Source of the DNA: Planctomycetes bacterium ADurb.Bin069 | GTDB taxonomy: Bacteria > Planctomycetota > UBA8108 > UBA8890 > UBA8898 | Reading direction: 5' to 3' | Assembly: GCA_002070955.1 (NCBI GenBank) | Contig: MWEK01000008.1 | Span: forward strand, 1-64,000 | Length of the DNA: 64,000 bases | Notes under the pieces: generated by a model | What the model was told of the DNA's origin: nothing | The model's input: the letters and a program-made list of their open reading frames with translations, nothing else | Database searches by the model: none | Shown here: one piece after another, positions 25,486 through 35,802 of the stretch | How the letters are laid out: each line of letters starts with the position of its first letter | Numbering within the stretch: position 1 is the stretch's first letter | Program-made: the position numbers and the translations under genes

Positions 25486-26973
25486 ATGTATCTCCTGTTT
25501 CTCGCCCGCCGTTATCTCCTCGCCCGCTGGATCATGTCCGGCGCCGCGGTCGTGGCGGTCGTGCTGGCGGTCTTCACGCTCATCGTCGTGCGCTCCGTCT
25601 TCCAGGGCTTCGGCGACCAGATGCGCGCCATGGTCAGGGGGGCGAGCTCCGACCTCATCGTCACGGCCGTGAAGCCCATGAACCTGCCCTTCGCCGAGGA
25701 GATCGCCGCCGACATCGCCAAGCTCCCCCAGGTGACCGGCGTCGCGCCGTACGTCGAGACCATGGCCATGTTCCAGGCCCAGACCTACGCCGGACCCCTC
25801 ACGGACTACCTCCTCGTCAAAGGCGTCGATCCCCTCCGGGAGGCCGACGTCGGCAAGTTCGCCGGCTATCTCCTGCGCGAGGAGGAACTCGCGCGGATTC
25901 TCAGCAACGAGGACAAGCCCATCCCCCGGCCCGAGGATCGCGCCCCGCTCACGAAAGAGGAGATCGCGCGGCTCTTCGGCGCCGAGCACCGCGATCGGAT
26001 CTGGCAGGCGCACAAGGACCGTTACCTGCGCTACGCCCCCGAGAAGGCCGCGCTCTGGGAGCAGAGGCTGCCGCCGCCGGTTATTCTCGGCATTCAAGCC
26101 ATTATCGGTCCCGGCCGGCTGGCAAGCTTCGGCTCGGTCATCCAGCTCACGACCTACTCGCCGCAAAGGGGCGAGCTCAGGACCGGCGAGTTCCTCGTCG
26201 TCGGCGCCTTCCACTCCGGGCTGTTCGAGAACGACCGGCGCTCCCTTTACATGCCCCTCGGCGCCGCGTGCGAATTCATCGATTTGTACGACCCGGACCT
26301 GCCGGACACCGACAAATTCGCCGCCGGCGGCTGGCGCGTGTCGGGCATCCAGGTCGCGCTGCGGGATTACCGGAGCCTCATGGGACCGACCAGCCGCGCC
26401 ATCGAGAGCGAGATCCTGCCCCGCTACATCCAGCGAATTCTCGACGCGCCGGCCCCCGTCGGCCTCTTCCGGCCCTACACGGAATCGTGGGAGGGGCGCA
26501 AGCGCAACCTGCTGCGCGCCGTCGAGGTCGAGAAAGGCATCGTCACCCTCATCATCGGCATCGTCGACGCCTTCGTGGGCGCTATCATCTTTCTGATCCT
26601 CACCCTCAACGTCATCGAGAAACGCCGCGACATCGGAATCCTCAAGGCCGCGGGCTCCCTGAGCAGCCACGTGTTCAGCGTGTTCATTATCCACGGAGGC
26701 GCGATCTGCATCGCCGGGCTCGCCTTGGGGTTCCTGGGCGGCTTGGCTTTCTGCGAGCACATCAACGCGATCCACGATGTGATCTACGCCTGGACCCGGT
26801 GGCGGCTCTTCCCTCCTGACATTTACTATATGGACCGGATCCCCGTGGCGATCAAGCTCCGGGACCTGGTCATGATCACCGGTTTCACCGTCCTCGGCGG
26901 TTTTCTGGGAAGCCTGCTTCCGGCGCTCTGGGCCGCGCGGCAGGACCCCATCGGGGCAATCCATTCCGAATGA
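25486..26973 (+). CDS. ABC transporter permease, LolC/FtsX-like
   Basis: Inner-membrane permease of the MacB/LolC/FtsX type, 495 residues. TM1 lies at about 15-40 ([26 protein letters not shown]). A large periplasmic domain (about 45-355) follows, with an acidic insertion around [19 protein letters not shown]. Three C-terminal helices come next: [43 protein letters not shown] and [23 protein letters not shown]. The conserved [14 protein letters not shown] segment is [14 protein letters not shown]. The ATG at 25486 has GCGGAG upstream. Its stop overlaps the ATPase start as ATGA. It could move lipoproteins or act in cell-wall control; no partner protein is encoded nearby. Confidence 0.88.
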   Translation: MYLLFLARRYLLARWIMSGAAVVAVVLAVFTLIVVRSVFQGFGDQMRAMVRGASSDLIVTAVKPMNLPFAEEIAADIAKLPQVTGVAPYVETMAMFQAQTYAGPLTDYLLVKGVDPLREADVGKFAGYLLREEELARILSNEDKPIPRPEDRAPLTKEEIARLFGAEHRDRIWQAHKDRYLRYAPEKAALWEQRLPPPVILGIQAIIGPGRLASFGSVIQLTTYSPQRGELRTGEFLVVGAFHSGLFENDRRSLYMPLGAACEFIDLYDPDLPDTDKFAAGGWRVSGIQVALRDYRSLMGPTSRAIESEILPRYIQRILDAPAPVGLFRPYTESWEGRKRNLLRAVEVEKGIVTLIIGIVDAFVGAIIFLILTLNVIEKRRDIGILKAAGSLSSHVFSVFIIHGGAICIAGLALGFLGGLAFCEHINAIHDVIYAWTRWRLFPPDIYYMDRIPVAIKLRDLVMITGFTVLGGFLGSLLPALWAARQDPIGAIHSE

Positions 26974-27704
26974 CACCGATACTGGCGGGCAGGAACATCG
27001 TCAAGTGCTACGCGCCCGGCCGCGAGGCCGAGGTGCTCAAGGGTATCTCGCTCGATGTCTATCAGGGCGAAATCCTCGCTATTGTCGGCCCCTCGGGCGT
27101 GGGCAAGAGCACGCTCCTCAACGTTCTCGGGCTTCTGGACGAACCCAACGCCGGCGAGGTGCGTTACGGCGGCAGGGAAGCGCGCTTCCGCGGCTGCGAT
27201 TTGACGGCCTTGCCTGAATCGAAGCAGGGCTGGATCCGGAACCGCCTGTTCGGTTTCGTCTTCCAGATGTACCACCTGCTCCCCGACCTGAACGTCGTCG
27301 AGAACGTGGCGCTGCCCCTGCTCATGCGCGCCGGCCCGCGCGCCTGGTTCCACGGCCGGGCCGCGATCAGGCGGCGCGCGGCGGATCTGCTGGAGCAGGT
27401 CGGCATCGAAGCGCGCGCGCACGCCCGGCCGCGGGAGCTCTCCGGCGGCGAGAAACAGCGCGCCGCCATCGCCCGGGCGCTCATCGCGCAGCCCGAGATC
27501 GTCTTCTGCGACGAGCCGACGGGCAACCTGGATACCGCCACGAGCGCGCGCATCGTCGCCCTCCTGTGGCGGCTGAACAAGAACCACGGGACGACCCTCG
27601 TCATCGTGACGCACGACCGCGATCTCGCCCATCGCGCCGACCGCCGGCTGTACATGGTGGATGGGAAATTCGTGAAGGAAGAGCGGCCCGCGGCGGTGCC
27701 GTGA
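26970..27704 (+). CDS. ABC transporter ATPase, LolD/MacB-like
   Basis: ATP-binding subunit of 244 residues for the permease just upstream, with which it overlaps by 4 bases. Walker A is GPSGVGKST, the Q-loop region [20 protein letters not shown], the signature [16 protein letters not shown], Walker [13 protein letters not shown] and the H-loop VIVTHD. An insertion of about ten residues ([16 protein letters not shown]) fits the LolD/FtsE/MacB group. The operon ends 15 bases before the convergent kinase gene. Confidence 0.93.
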   Translation: MTPILAGRNIVKCYAPGREAEVLKGISLDVYQGEILAIVGPSGVGKSTLLNVLGLLDEPNAGEVRYGGREARFRGCDLTALPESKQGWIRNRLFGFVFQMYHLLPDLNVVENVALPLLMRAGPRAWFHGRAAIRRRAADLLEQVGIEARAHARPRELSGGEKQRAAIARALIAQPEIVFCDEPTGNLDTATSARIVALLWRLNKNHGTTLVIVTHDRDLAHRADRRLYMVDGKFVKEERPAAVP

Positions 27705-27719
27705 TCCCTCTGCGCGGCC

Positions 27720-30700
27720 TCAGCGCGCCGTCGCGCGGCACTGCAGCAGCCCCAGCGCGAAGATCGGCACGAAGCTGCTCACGATAGTCTTCAGCTTGTC
27801 CTGCGTCGCCTGCGCCGCCGGGTTGGCGATGTAGAGCATGCCGGCCACGGCGCCCGCCGCCTTCAAGGGCGTCACCACCACCGCCCGCAAGTTGTGGGTG
27901 AAGACGGATTCGTACTCGTTCGTGCGGGCGTCGTCCACGGTGTTCGTGCAGAAGATCGGCTGACCGCCGAGGACATCGCCGATCAGCTCGCTCGCGACCA
28001 GGGCCGAGGGCTGGCTCACGCGCTTGCCGTCCTTGTCGCACGCCAGCAGGATGCGCACCTGCTCCTCGTCCTCGACGCGCAGGAGGAAGCCATACTGGGC
28101 GCGAAGGTACGCGGTCAACACCGCCAGGGCGTGGAAGAGACACTCCTCCGGCGCGATCCCGGAGGCGAACTCCGCGGTGAGCCGCGTCACCAGCTCCAGG
28201 CGCTGCGTCTCCTCCCGAATCTCCGTCTCCTTGCGCGGCGGCGGCGGCTCCGGCGGCGGCGGCGGCGGCGAGGCGGGCGTCTCCGGCAGCAGCGGCGCGC
28301 CCTGCATCCACGCCGCCCGCTTGGCCCGATAGGCCTGCTGAAGTTCGGCGGGCACCCGGGCGAGCACTTCCTTCGCCTTCTCGGCCGCCTTGCTGAAAAA
28401 CTGCTCGGCCTCCTCCACCTTCCGCAGGACGAGCAGCGTCTCGCCGAGTTCGTAGGACAGTTCGCCCGTCAGTTCGGGAGTCACCTCGCCGGTCACGAGC
28501 GCCAGCCCGGATCGGAGCACGTCGAGCGCCTCGCCGGCGGAACCGCAGACCCTGAGGAGCCGGCCGCGCTGCAGCGCGCAAAGGATTCGCAGGTTGGACA
28601 TGCCCAGATCCTCGCTGAGGCGCTCCGCGTCCTGCACCATGCGTTCGGCATCCTTGTGCTTGCCGGTCTTCAGGTGGAGTTCGGCCATCTTGAGCAGGAG
28701 GCTGCAGAGCTCCCAGCGGTTGCCCTGCTTGGCCAGGGCCGTCAGCGCCCGGAAGAGGCTGGCCTCGGCCTTGGTGTACTCGCCCTTGCCCTGCAGGATG
28801 AGCCCCTGGAGCACGTAGTTCTCCTGGCTCAACTGGCGCATGCGGTAGTTGCGCGAAAGCCGCAGGCTCGCGGCCTGCGCCTCCTCCGCCTTGTCCAGAT
28901 CCCCCACCTCCAAATAGAACCACCCCAAGCTGTTGTAGGAGAGCGCGCGCCCGTAGGAGTCGCCGATCTCGTCGCTCAGCGCCATGGCCCGGCGGAAACA
29001 GCCCTCGGCCTCGCCGAACTCCGCGTTGGCCTGATGGCTCTTGCCGAGGCTGTTGAGGGTGAGGATCATCTCGGGCACGTTCTGGAGCTTTTCCTGGATC
29101 TCCAGACTGCGGCGCTGGAACTCGATGGCCTGGGGCAGATTGCCCTTGTAGTAGTTCGCGCCGCCGATGGTGGTGAAGACCACGGCGTGCTCGATGGTCT
29201 CGCTCGTGCTCTCGATGATCTTGAGCGCCTCGATGGAGATCTTCATGGCCCGGTCGCACTTGCCCATGCGCACGTACAGCCCGCCGAGGGCGTTGATCGC
29301 CCAAATCTTCTCGAGCTGCAGTTCCGGGCTTTCCTGCCCGGCGGCGGACAGAACGTCGCGCGCATCGCGGTAGCAGTGCAGCGCATGGTCGTAGTCGCCC
29401 AGAATCTCGCAGACCCGGCCGCGCTGCCGGGCGAAGCGCCCCCGCGCCACGGGCCCGAGCTTGGGGGCGATGTCGGGGCCGAGAAGCGTGTTGTAGATGC
29501 GCGTCGCCTCGTCGAAGCGGCCCAGCGTGAGGCAGAGCTCGCCCATGTACTCCTGCGTCTGGACCCACTGCGGGCCGCCGAGTTCGCGCTCGGCCAACAT
29601 CTCCGCGGCGTAGGCGTAGTATTCGTAGGCTTTCTCGTTGGCATAGATGCGCTTCAGGCGGTCGCCCACCCGGAGCGCCAGCTCGAGGGCCGTGTCGGGG
29701 CGGTCGCTGAACCGGTAGTGGTGCGCGAGCTCCTCGAGCACCTCGTCCTCGAACTTGGCGAAGGCGACCCTGAGCGCATCGGCGAATTCGCCGTGAACCC
29801 GCCGGCGCTTGGCCTCGGGCAGGGCGCGGTAGATCATCTCCTGGAAGGTCGGTTGATCCAGGCCGAACAGCTTCTCGCCGTCCCGGACCTGGCTGGCGAC
29901 GAAGCCCTTGTCCTCCAGTTCGTTGAGGTGGTTGAGAACCGGCGCCTGGCCGAAGCGGGGAATCAGCCCGAGCAGATTCGGCGCGACGGCGCGCTCGGCC
30001 ACGGCGAGCACCTCCATGAGCTCGCGGCCGAGCACCTCGAGGTTCTCCAGACGCCTGAGCAGCGCGAGCTCCACGTTGGCGGGAACATCGATCGCGCTCA
30101 GTTCCGCCGTGGGCGCCACCTTCCAGCCCGACCCGCTGGAGCGGATGATCCCCAGCTCCTGGAACGACTTGAGCATCTCCACCACGAAGAGCGGGTTGCC
30201 GGCGGTGCGCTCCGCCACCGCCGTGATGAAGTCATCGGGGATGTCCGCCAGGTGGAGCATGGCGCTGACGAGTTCCTTGACGCGGTCGCGCTTGAAGCGC
30301 CGCATCACGATCTCCTCGCAGTGCTTCTCCTCCCTCAAGGAGCCGAGGAGCTCGCGCAGGTTGTCCGGGATCTTCTCGTCGGTCCGGAACGTGGCCACGA
30401 CGAGCAGCCCGAGCGGGTTGTGGGGATTGACGCCGTCCTCCTCCCGCACGTTCTGGAGGAAGTACCCCAGGAGTTCGACGGACATCTCGTCGGCCCAGTG
30501 CAGGTTGTTGAGCAGCATCGTGAAGGGCTGATCGCGGGATGCATCGATCAGGAAGTGCACGATGCGGTCGATGAAGTACAGCTTCTCCTGGTCCGGCCTG
30601 AGGCCGAGGGGCTTCTCGTTGTCCTCCTTCGTGCGGAACTCCGGGAGCAGCCGGAGCAGCGCATCCTTGTAGCGCTGGAACACGGCATGCTCGCGCCCGA

Positions 30701-31913
30701 GGTGGGTGGCGAGCTGCCTCAGGATTTCGACGATGGGCTGGTAGGCGTCGTTCCTGCCCTCGTAGCAGTTGCCGGCGTAGACCTGAACGTAGTTGAGCCG
30801 CAGGAAGTGGCGGAACTCCTCGACCAGGCGCGATTTGCCCGAGCCGATCTCGCCGCTCACCAGGATCAACGGCGGCCTGAGTTTGCCCTCCAGGCGGTCC
30901 CCGAGGCGGTTCTGGATCTGCGGAAACACGCCGCGGGCGTACTCCTTCAGCGCGTTGAACTCATCCTGGCGGCCGACGAGGGTCGTCGTGTGCAGGTACG
31001 AGGAACGCGTCTCCGGCGTTTCCAGCTCGTAGTGGACGCCGCTGCCGGAGCTCAGGGCCTCGATGACCTCCTTCGCGCTCTGGAAGCGTTCCTCGGGCTT
31101 CTCGGCCAGGAGCCTCAGGGTCACGGCCCGGAGATACTCCGGGAGCTTCTTCATGTGGATCTCGAAGAGTTCGCTGCGCTTGAGCGCCCGACCGCCGGTT
31201 CCCGTGTCGTGGTAGAACGGCAGGTCGCGGTTCACGATCTGATAGAGCGTCACCCCGAGGCTGTAGAGGTCGGCGCGCCGGTCCGGCTTGCCGCCGTCGA
31301 TCATTTCGGGCGCAAGGTAGTTGAGGGTGCCCTTGATGGCGAAATCGAAGGAGCCCGTGAGCTTCTCCGCCAGTCCGAAGTCGATCAGCTTCACGTTGGG
31401 CTTGAGGCAGGCCGCATCCTCCGCCGACTCCTCGGTCCACACCGCCTTGGAGCCTTCCTTGATCGTGGCGCACTTGTGCCGCGTGACGAGGATGTTGTCC
31501 GGCTTGATGTCGAAGTGAACGTAGCCCTGGGAGTGGATGTACTCCAGCGCCCGGCAGATCTGCACGACGATGTCCGTCAGGTCCTCGTAGTTCGTATACT
31601 CCGTGGCGCGGTACAGGTCGAGGCCCTTGATGAACTCCGAGGAGATGAAATAGTCGCGGGTCCCCTGGATCCGGCCGAAGTCGTACATGCGCGCCAGGTT
31701 CGGATGCCTGAGCCGCGTCAGGGCCTCGTACTCGCCGCGGGCCCATAGGTCCTGGTCCTCGATCGTGTCGGAGATGAGCACCTTGAGCGCGACGCGGATG
31801 CGGTTCTCGACCAGGTCGAACGCCTCGTACACGCTGCCCATGGCGCCGGCGCCGAGCTTGCGCTGGATCTCGTAGCGATTGTTGACCCGATCTCCGGCCT
31901 TGAACTCGACCAT
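27720..31913 (-). CDS. Ser/Thr kinase - AAA ATPase - TPR - GAF signalling protein
   Basis: A 1397-residue cytoplasmic multidomain protein. Residues 10-290 are a protein kinase: glycine loop GAGAMG, Lys44, catalytic loop HFDIKPDN (133-140), DFG at 178-180 and APE at 201-203. The usual HRD is HFD, so it is a non-RD kinase. Residues about 310-700 are an STAND-like ATPase with Walker A GEIGSGKS (354-361) after LVGRQDEFNALK. TPR-like helices fill about 700-1180. A Pro-rich linker leads to a C-terminal GAF domain (about 1235-1390). The build resembles bacterial PknG/'serine-threonine kinase with AAA' proteins and plant-like STAND regulators. It lies downstream of two single-TM proteins on the same strand. 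The effector output is unknown. Confidence 0.92.
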   Translation of the reverse strand: MVEFKAGDRVNNRYEIQRKLGAGAMGSVYEAFDLVENRIRVALKVLISDTIEDQDLWARGEYEALTRLRHPNLARMYDFGRIQGTRDYFISSEFIKGLDLYRATEYTNYEDLTDIVVQICRALEYIHSQGYVHFDIKPDNILVTRHKCATIKEGSKAVWTEESAEDAACLKPNVKLIDFGLAEKLTGSFDFAIKGTLNYLAPEMIDGGKPDRRADLYSLGVTLYQIVNRDLPFYHDTGTGGRALKRSELFEIHMKKLPEYLRAVTLRLLAEKPEERFQSAKEVIEALSSGSGVHYELETPETRSSYLHTTTLVGRQDEFNALKEYARGVFPQIQNRLGDRLEGKLRPPLILVSGEIGSGKSRLVEEFRHFLRLNYVQVYAGNCYEGRNDAYQPIVEILRQLATHLGREHAVFQRYKDALLRLLPEFRTKEDNEKPLGLRPDQEKLYFIDRIVHFLIDASRDQPFTMLLNNLHWADEMSVELLGYFLQNVREEDGVNPHNPLGLLVVATFRTDEKIPDNLRELLGSLREEKHCEEIVMRRFKRDRVKELVSAMLHLADIPDDFITAVAERTAGNPLFVVEMLKSFQELGIIRSSGSGWKVAPTAELSAIDVPANVELALLRRLENLEVLGRELMEVLAVAERAVAPNLLGLIPRFGQAPVLNHLNELEDKGFVASQVRDGEKLFGLDQPTFQEMIYRALPEAKRRRVHGEFADALRVAFAKFEDEVLEELAHHYRFSDRPDTALELALRVGDRLKRIYANEKAYEYYAYAAEMLAERELGGPQWVQTQEYMGELCLTLGRFDEATRIYNTLLGPDIAPKLGPVARGRFARQRGRVCEILGDYDHALHCYRDARDVLSAAGQESPELQLEKIWAINALGGLYVRMGKCDRAMKISIEALKIIESTSETIEHAVVFTTIGGANYYKGNLPQAIEFQRRSLEIQEKLQNVPEMILTLNSLGKSHQANAEFGEAEGCFRRAMALSDEIGDSYGRALSYNSLGWFYLEVGDLDKAEEAQAASLRLSRNYRMRQLSQENYVLQGLILQGKGEYTKAEASLFRALTALAKQGNRWELCSLLLKMAELHLKTGKHKDAERMVQDAERLSEDLGMSNLRILCALQRGRLLRVCGSAGEALDVLRSGLALVTGEVTPELTGELSYELGETLLVLRKVEEAEQFFSKAAEKAKEVLARVPAELQQAYRAKRAAWMQGAPLLPETPASPPPPPPEPPPPRKETEIREETQRLELVTRLTAEFASGIAPEECLFHALAVLTAYLRAQYGFLLRVEDEEQVRILLACDKDGKRVSQPSALVASELIGDVLGGQPIFCTNTVDDARTNEYESVFTHNLRAVVVTPLKAAGAVAGMLYIANPAAQATQDKLKTIVSSFVPIFALGLLQCRATAR

Positions 31914-32075
31914 GCGGTAAACGCGATCTCCCCTTCCCCGGGCGCGGGCCGCGCGGCGGCGGAGCGCCTCCTGATAAGACTACGTCGGATTCCATCGCCC
32001 CGCAAACGAACCGGCACGGCGGCGCGGGAAGGAGCGCAAGTGGCGGTAATGTCGGGCGGACGGCGGCGGGATCCG

Positions 32076-32585
32076 TCACCGCCGCATGAACGCCGGGATC
32101 GGATTGAGCTCGTCGTGGCGAAGGGCCGCCTGGGCCAACTCCTGCTCCCAGCGCTGGATGTCCGCCAGGATCGGCTGGAGTTCGTTGTCGGGGCGGGCGC
32201 GCTCGTCGCGCAGGCGCGCCATGATTTTCCGGCACGCTTCGAAGACGGCTTCCGCGCACTGGAATTCCCGCTTGTATTCCTCTACGGCGCCGGCGCTCTT
32301 GACGCGCTCGACCCGCGGCACGAAGACGGCGCGGTAATTCTCGTCGTACAGGCGCTTGAGTTCCAGCAGCATGTCGCGCGCGTGCGCGAGGGACACGGGT
32401 TGCTGCTCGACCTTTTCCGACGGTTTCGGGAGGCCTTCGCCCCGGGCGGCAAGATCCAGGGTTCGCGCCAGGAGGAACGCGAGCACGGGAATCAAAATAA
32501 CCAAGACGACGCCGGCGAGCAGATCCTTCTCCGCGGCGCGCTGGGCGCGCCGCACATCCTCGTGCCTGCCCCGCTTGCTTTCCAT
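32076..32585 (-). CDS. Single-pass membrane protein with helical tail
   Basis: A 169-residue protein of unknown family. A charged N-terminus (about 22 residues) leads to one membrane helix (LLAGVVLVILIPVLAFLLA, about 23-42). The remaining 125 residues are charged and probably helical. The ATG lies 44 bases after the stop of the preceding membrane protein, and the big kinase gene starts about 160 bases further on. The topology (short inside, long outside) suits a periplasmic coiled-coil sensor, but nothing more specific can be said. Confidence 0.65.
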   Translation of the reverse strand: MESKRGRHEDVRRAQRAAEKDLLAGVVLVILIPVLAFLLARTLDLAARGEGLPKPSEKVEQQPVSLAHARDMLLELKRLYDENYRAVFVPRVERVKSAGAVEEYKREFQCAEAVFEACRKIMARLRDERARPDNELQPILADIQRWEQELAQAALRHDELNPIPAFMRR

Positions 32586-32629
32586 GGCTGCCCCCCCAGC
32601 GCGCGGGCGCGACCCGGGCTGCCGCGCCG

Positions 32630-33097
32630 TTAGTAGTTTTTCATCTTGGCGGTATCCACCAGCGCCCGCTGGATCTCGGTGATCTTGTTCTCGTAGCCGC
32701 GGTAGTCTGCGGGAAGCACGCCGTTGTTGTCTTCCTTGATCTTCTGGATGATTCCCTCGTAGACCTGCTGGGCTTCCTGGAGCTTCTTGATAGCCGAATT
32801 GAACTCGAAGCTCGCATCCTTCTCCTCTTGGGCCTTCGCGCGACCTGCCGCCCGATCCTTCAGCGCGTTGCGGTACAACGCGTCGGCCTCCTTGACGAGC
32901 ACGGCGGGGTCGGGCGGCGGCGGCGGCGGCTCGGGCGGCGGCGGCTGCAGGTCGCGGTAGATGATGTACCCCACCATGCAGACAATGGCCGCCGACGGCA
33001 GGCCGATGAACACGAGCAGAACCCAGAGCGGCGCCTTGGGCCGCGGCGGGGGCGCTTTTCTGCGGGGACGCTGCGGACGATCACCGTAATCTGTCAC
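32630..33097 (-). CDS. Single-pass membrane protein with Pro-rich hinge
   Basis: A 155-residue protein of unknown family. The basic, Pro-rich N-terminus precedes one membrane helix (about 24-45, WVLLVFIGLPSAAIVCMVGYIIY). A polyproline hinge (PPPPEPPPPPPDP) and a helical domain (about 62-155, with LVKEADALYRNALKDRAAG) follow. The helical part resembles a single tetratricopeptide-like hairpin. A good sigma-70-type promoter lies 33 to 61 bases upstream of the ATG. It leads a probable operon with the next membrane protein and the kinase. Confidence 0.7.
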   Translation of the reverse strand: MTDYGDRPQRPRRKAPPPRPKAPLWVLLVFIGLPSAAIVCMVGYIIYRDLQPPPPEPPPPPPDPAVLVKEADALYRNALKDRAAGRAKAQEEKDASFEFNSAIKKLQEAQQVYEGIIQKIKEDNNGVLPADYRGYENKITEIQRALVDTAKMKNY

Positions 33098-33129
33098 GTA
33101 TGCACCTCGAACACCGTCAAGAAAAGGCG

Positions 33130-33158
33130 ATTATAGCATTTCCGCGCCGGAGGGTGAA
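33130..33158 (-). promoter_or_regulatory. Sigma-70-type promoter of the membrane protein/kinase operon
   Basis: On the minus strand TTCACC (33158-33153) and a perfect TATAAT (33135-33130) are separated by 17 bases. The predicted start near 33124 gives a leader of about 27 bases. Confidence 0.65.
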
Positions 33159-33291
33159 GGGGCCCGGCCCCCCCGTGAACGCCTTGTCAAGCGCCCCGGC
33201 GCGGGTAAAATACGAGATCCGTCTCGGGCCTGCCGCGGGGCGGAACCCTGCGCCCGCGCGGCGGGCTCGCCGGACGCAACGAGGTGCTCGC

Positions 33292-35772
33292 ATGGTGAAA
33301 CAGCTCACAGTCGATCCATCGGTCACGAGACGCCCCTCCCGCCTCGCGCTCGGGGAGATTCCCATCAATCAGTATCAGCGCACAGTCGGCGAGGAGGTGA
33401 AGTCGGGCGGCTGGCTCTCGGCCCAGACCGCGCTGAATATCTACCGCGACATGGCCCTGATCCGCGAGTTCGAGGGCATGCTCGACGCCGTCAAGAAGCT
33501 GGGCGCCTACGAGGGCGCGGCCTACGACCACAAGGGCCCCGCGCACCTCTCCATCGGCCAGGAGGCCGCGGCCGTGGGAGAGGCGTTCTCCCTCGGCGTC
33601 GAGGACCATATCTACGGCAGCCACCGCAGCCACGGCGAGATCATCGCCAAGGGCATGACCGCCATCCGCGCGCTGGACGCCGCGGCGCTCGAGGGCATCA
33701 TGCGCGCGTACCACGGCGGCGCGATCCTCGCCGTGACCGAGTCGCTCGATCCGGCCGGCACGACGCCGGAGCGCGCCGTCGATTTCCTCCTTTACGGGCT
33801 CCTGGCCGAGATCTTCGGGCGCGAGCCGGGCTTCAACCGCGGCATGGGCGGCAGCATGCACGCGTTCTTCACCCCCTTCGGCATCTACCCCAACAACGCC
33901 ATCGTGGGCGGCAGCGCCGATATCGCGGCGGGCGCGGCGCTCTTCAAACGCGTGATGGACGGCGCCGGCCTGGTCATCGCCAACATCGGCGATGCCTCGT
34001 CGGCGTGCGGCCCGGTCTGGGAGGCGCTCAACTTCGCCTCCATGGGACAATTGACGACCCTGTGGCCGGAGAAACGCCGCGGCGGCCTGCCGATCATCTT
34101 CGCCTTCATGAACAACTTCTACGGCATGGGCGGCCAACCCCTCGGCGAGACCATGGGATTCGACCGCCTCGCGCGCATCGGCGCCGCCGTCAACCCGCAC
34201 AACCTGCACGCCGAGACCGTGGACGGCAACAACCCCCTCGCCGTCGCCGATGCGATCAGGCGCAAGCGCGAAATCATCGCCGCGGGCCGGGGGCCGGTGC
34301 TTCTGGATATCCTCACCTATCGCCAGAGCGGGCACTCGCCCAGCGATGCGAGCAGCTACCGCTCGCGGGACGAGATCGAGATGTGGAAGAAGGTCGATCC
34401 GCTGCGGGAGTACGCCGACGGCCTGCTCCAGGCGAAGCTCGCGGGCACCGCGGACATCGCCGGGCTCGATGCCTACGCGAAGGCCAAGGTCGTCAAGGCC
34501 TTCAAGCTGGCGATCGACCCGCAGCGCTCCCCCCGCATCGATGCGGCGGCGCATCCCCGGCGCTTGGCAAGGCTCATGTTTGCCCAGGCGCCCCAGTCGC
34601 CGGCCGTGCCGCTGCGCCCGGGCGACACCCTCAAGCCGCTGGAGGAAAACAGCCGCTGGAAGGCGCTCGCGGCCAAGCAGCGCGCCGGGCTCGCCGGCGG
34701 CAAGCCGCTGCCCGAATCCAAGGCGGTCTCGTACCGGGACGCGCTCTTCGAGGGCATTATCGCCGAGTTTTACCGCGACGCGCGCCTGATCGCCTACGGC
34801 GAGGAGAACCGCGATTGGGACGGGGCCTTCGGCGTTTACCGCGGCATGACCGAGAGCTTTCCCTACCACCGGCTCTTCAATACGCCCATCTCCGAGGCCG
34901 CGATCATCGGCTCCGCCGTCGGCTACGCCCTGGAGGGCGGCCGCGCCCTCGTCGAGCTCATGTACGCCGATTTCCTCGGGCGCGCCGGCGATGAGATCTT
35001 CAACCAGCTCCCCAAGTGGCAGGCCATGTCGGGCGGCGACCTGCCCATGCCCGTCGTCGTGCGCGTCTCCGTCGGCAGCAAGTACGGCGCGCAGCACTCG
35101 CAGGACTGGTCCGCGCTGGTGGCCCACATTCCGGGCCTCAAGGTCATCTACCCGGCCACGCCCTACGATGCCAAGGGGCTGATCACCGCCGCCCTGCGCG
35201 GCAACGACCCGGTGATCTGCTTCGAGAGCCAGAAGACCTACGGCGTGACCGAACTTTTCCGCCCGGGCGGCGTGCCCCGGGAGAGCTACGAGGTGCCCAT
35301 CGGAGTTCCGGAGGTGAAGCGCCCCGGCAAGGATCTCACGATTCTGTCCTTCGGCCCCGCCCTCTACACGGCCGTGGCGGCGGCGGAGATCCTCAAGGAG
35401 CGTTTCTCCTTGGAAGCCGAGGTGATCGACGGGCGCAGCCTGGTGCCCTTCGACTATGAGCCCGTGATCGCGTCGCTCGCCAAGACGAACCGCCTGCTCG
35501 TCACCTCCGATGCCTGCGAGCGCGGGAGCTTCCTCAACACCGTCGCCGCGTATATCTCGCAGTTCGCATTCAACCACCTCGACGCCCCCGTGACCATGGT
35601 CGGTTCGCGCAACTGGATCACGCCGCCGGCCGAACTCGAGCACTCGTTCTTCCCCCAGGCGGCCTGGCTGCTCGACGCGATTCACGCCTCGATCATGCCT
35701 CTGCCCGGCTACACCCCTCAGACGGACCGCTCCGCGGCGGAACTCGGGCGGCAGGCGCGCGCGGGCGTGTGA
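33292..35772 (+). CDS. Fused alpha-beta E1 component of a 2-oxoacid dehydrogenase
   Basis: Thiamine-diphosphate-dependent decarboxylase of the pyruvate/branched-chain/acetoin dehydrogenase family, 826 residues. The alpha part (about 40-430) has HLSIGQEAAAVG, YGSHRSHGE, the ThDP motif beginning GDASSACGPVWEALNFA and ending NN, and the loop TYRQSGHSPSDASSYRSRDE. The beta part (about 480-810) has FEGIIAEFYRDARLIAYGEE, FNTPISEAAIIGSAVGYALEGGRALVE and VIDGRSLVPFD. Separate alpha and beta genes are more usual. Note the insertion at about 125-180 relative to PdhA. The ATG at 33292 has GAGGTG upstream. No E2 or E3 gene is near, so the substrate (pyruvate, 2-oxoisovalerate or acetoin) stays open. Confidence 0.9.
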   Translation: MVKQLTVDPSVTRRPSRLALGEIPINQYQRTVGEEVKSGGWLSAQTALNIYRDMALIREFEGMLDAVKKLGAYEGAAYDHKGPAHLSIGQEAAAVGEAFSLGVEDHIYGSHRSHGEIIAKGMTAIRALDAAALEGIMRAYHGGAILAVTESLDPAGTTPERAVDFLLYGLLAEIFGREPGFNRGMGGSMHAFFTPFGIYPNNAIVGGSADIAAGAALFKRVMDGAGLVIANIGDASSACGPVWEALNFASMGQLTTLWPEKRRGGLPIIFAFMNNFYGMGGQPLGETMGFDRLARIGAAVNPHNLHAETVDGNNPLAVADAIRRKREIIAAGRGPVLLDILTYRQSGHSPSDASSYRSRDEIEMWKKVDPLREYADGLLQAKLAGTADIAGLDAYAKAKVVKAFKLAIDPQRSPRIDAAAHPRRLARLMFAQAPQSPAVPLRPGDTLKPLEENSRWKALAAKQRAGLAGGKPLPESKAVSYRDALFEGIIAEFYRDARLIAYGEENRDWDGAFGVYRGMTESFPYHRLFNTPISEAAIIGSAVGYALEGGRALVELMYADFLGRAGDEIFNQLPKWQAMSGGDLPMPVVVRVSVGSKYGAQHSQDWSALVAHIPGLKVIYPATPYDAKGLITAALRGNDPVICFESQKTYGVTELFRPGGVPRESYEVPIGVPEVKRPGKDLTILSFGPALYTAVAAAEILKERFSLEAEVIDGRSLVPFDYEPVIASLAKTNRLLVTSDACERGSFLNTVAAYISQFAFNHLDAPVTMVGSRNWITPPAELEHSFFPQAAWLLDAIHASIMPLPGYTPQTDRSAAELGRQARAGV

Positions 35773-35802
35773 CGCCGCAAGGCGCGCCGCCACCCGGGCC
35801 GC

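Noticed and set aside
24724..26976. A 750-codon minus-strand frame running through yidD into the permease region
   Set aside because: Only the last 76 codons (yidD) match a family. The rest is antisense to the plus-strand permease and out of frame with rnpA.
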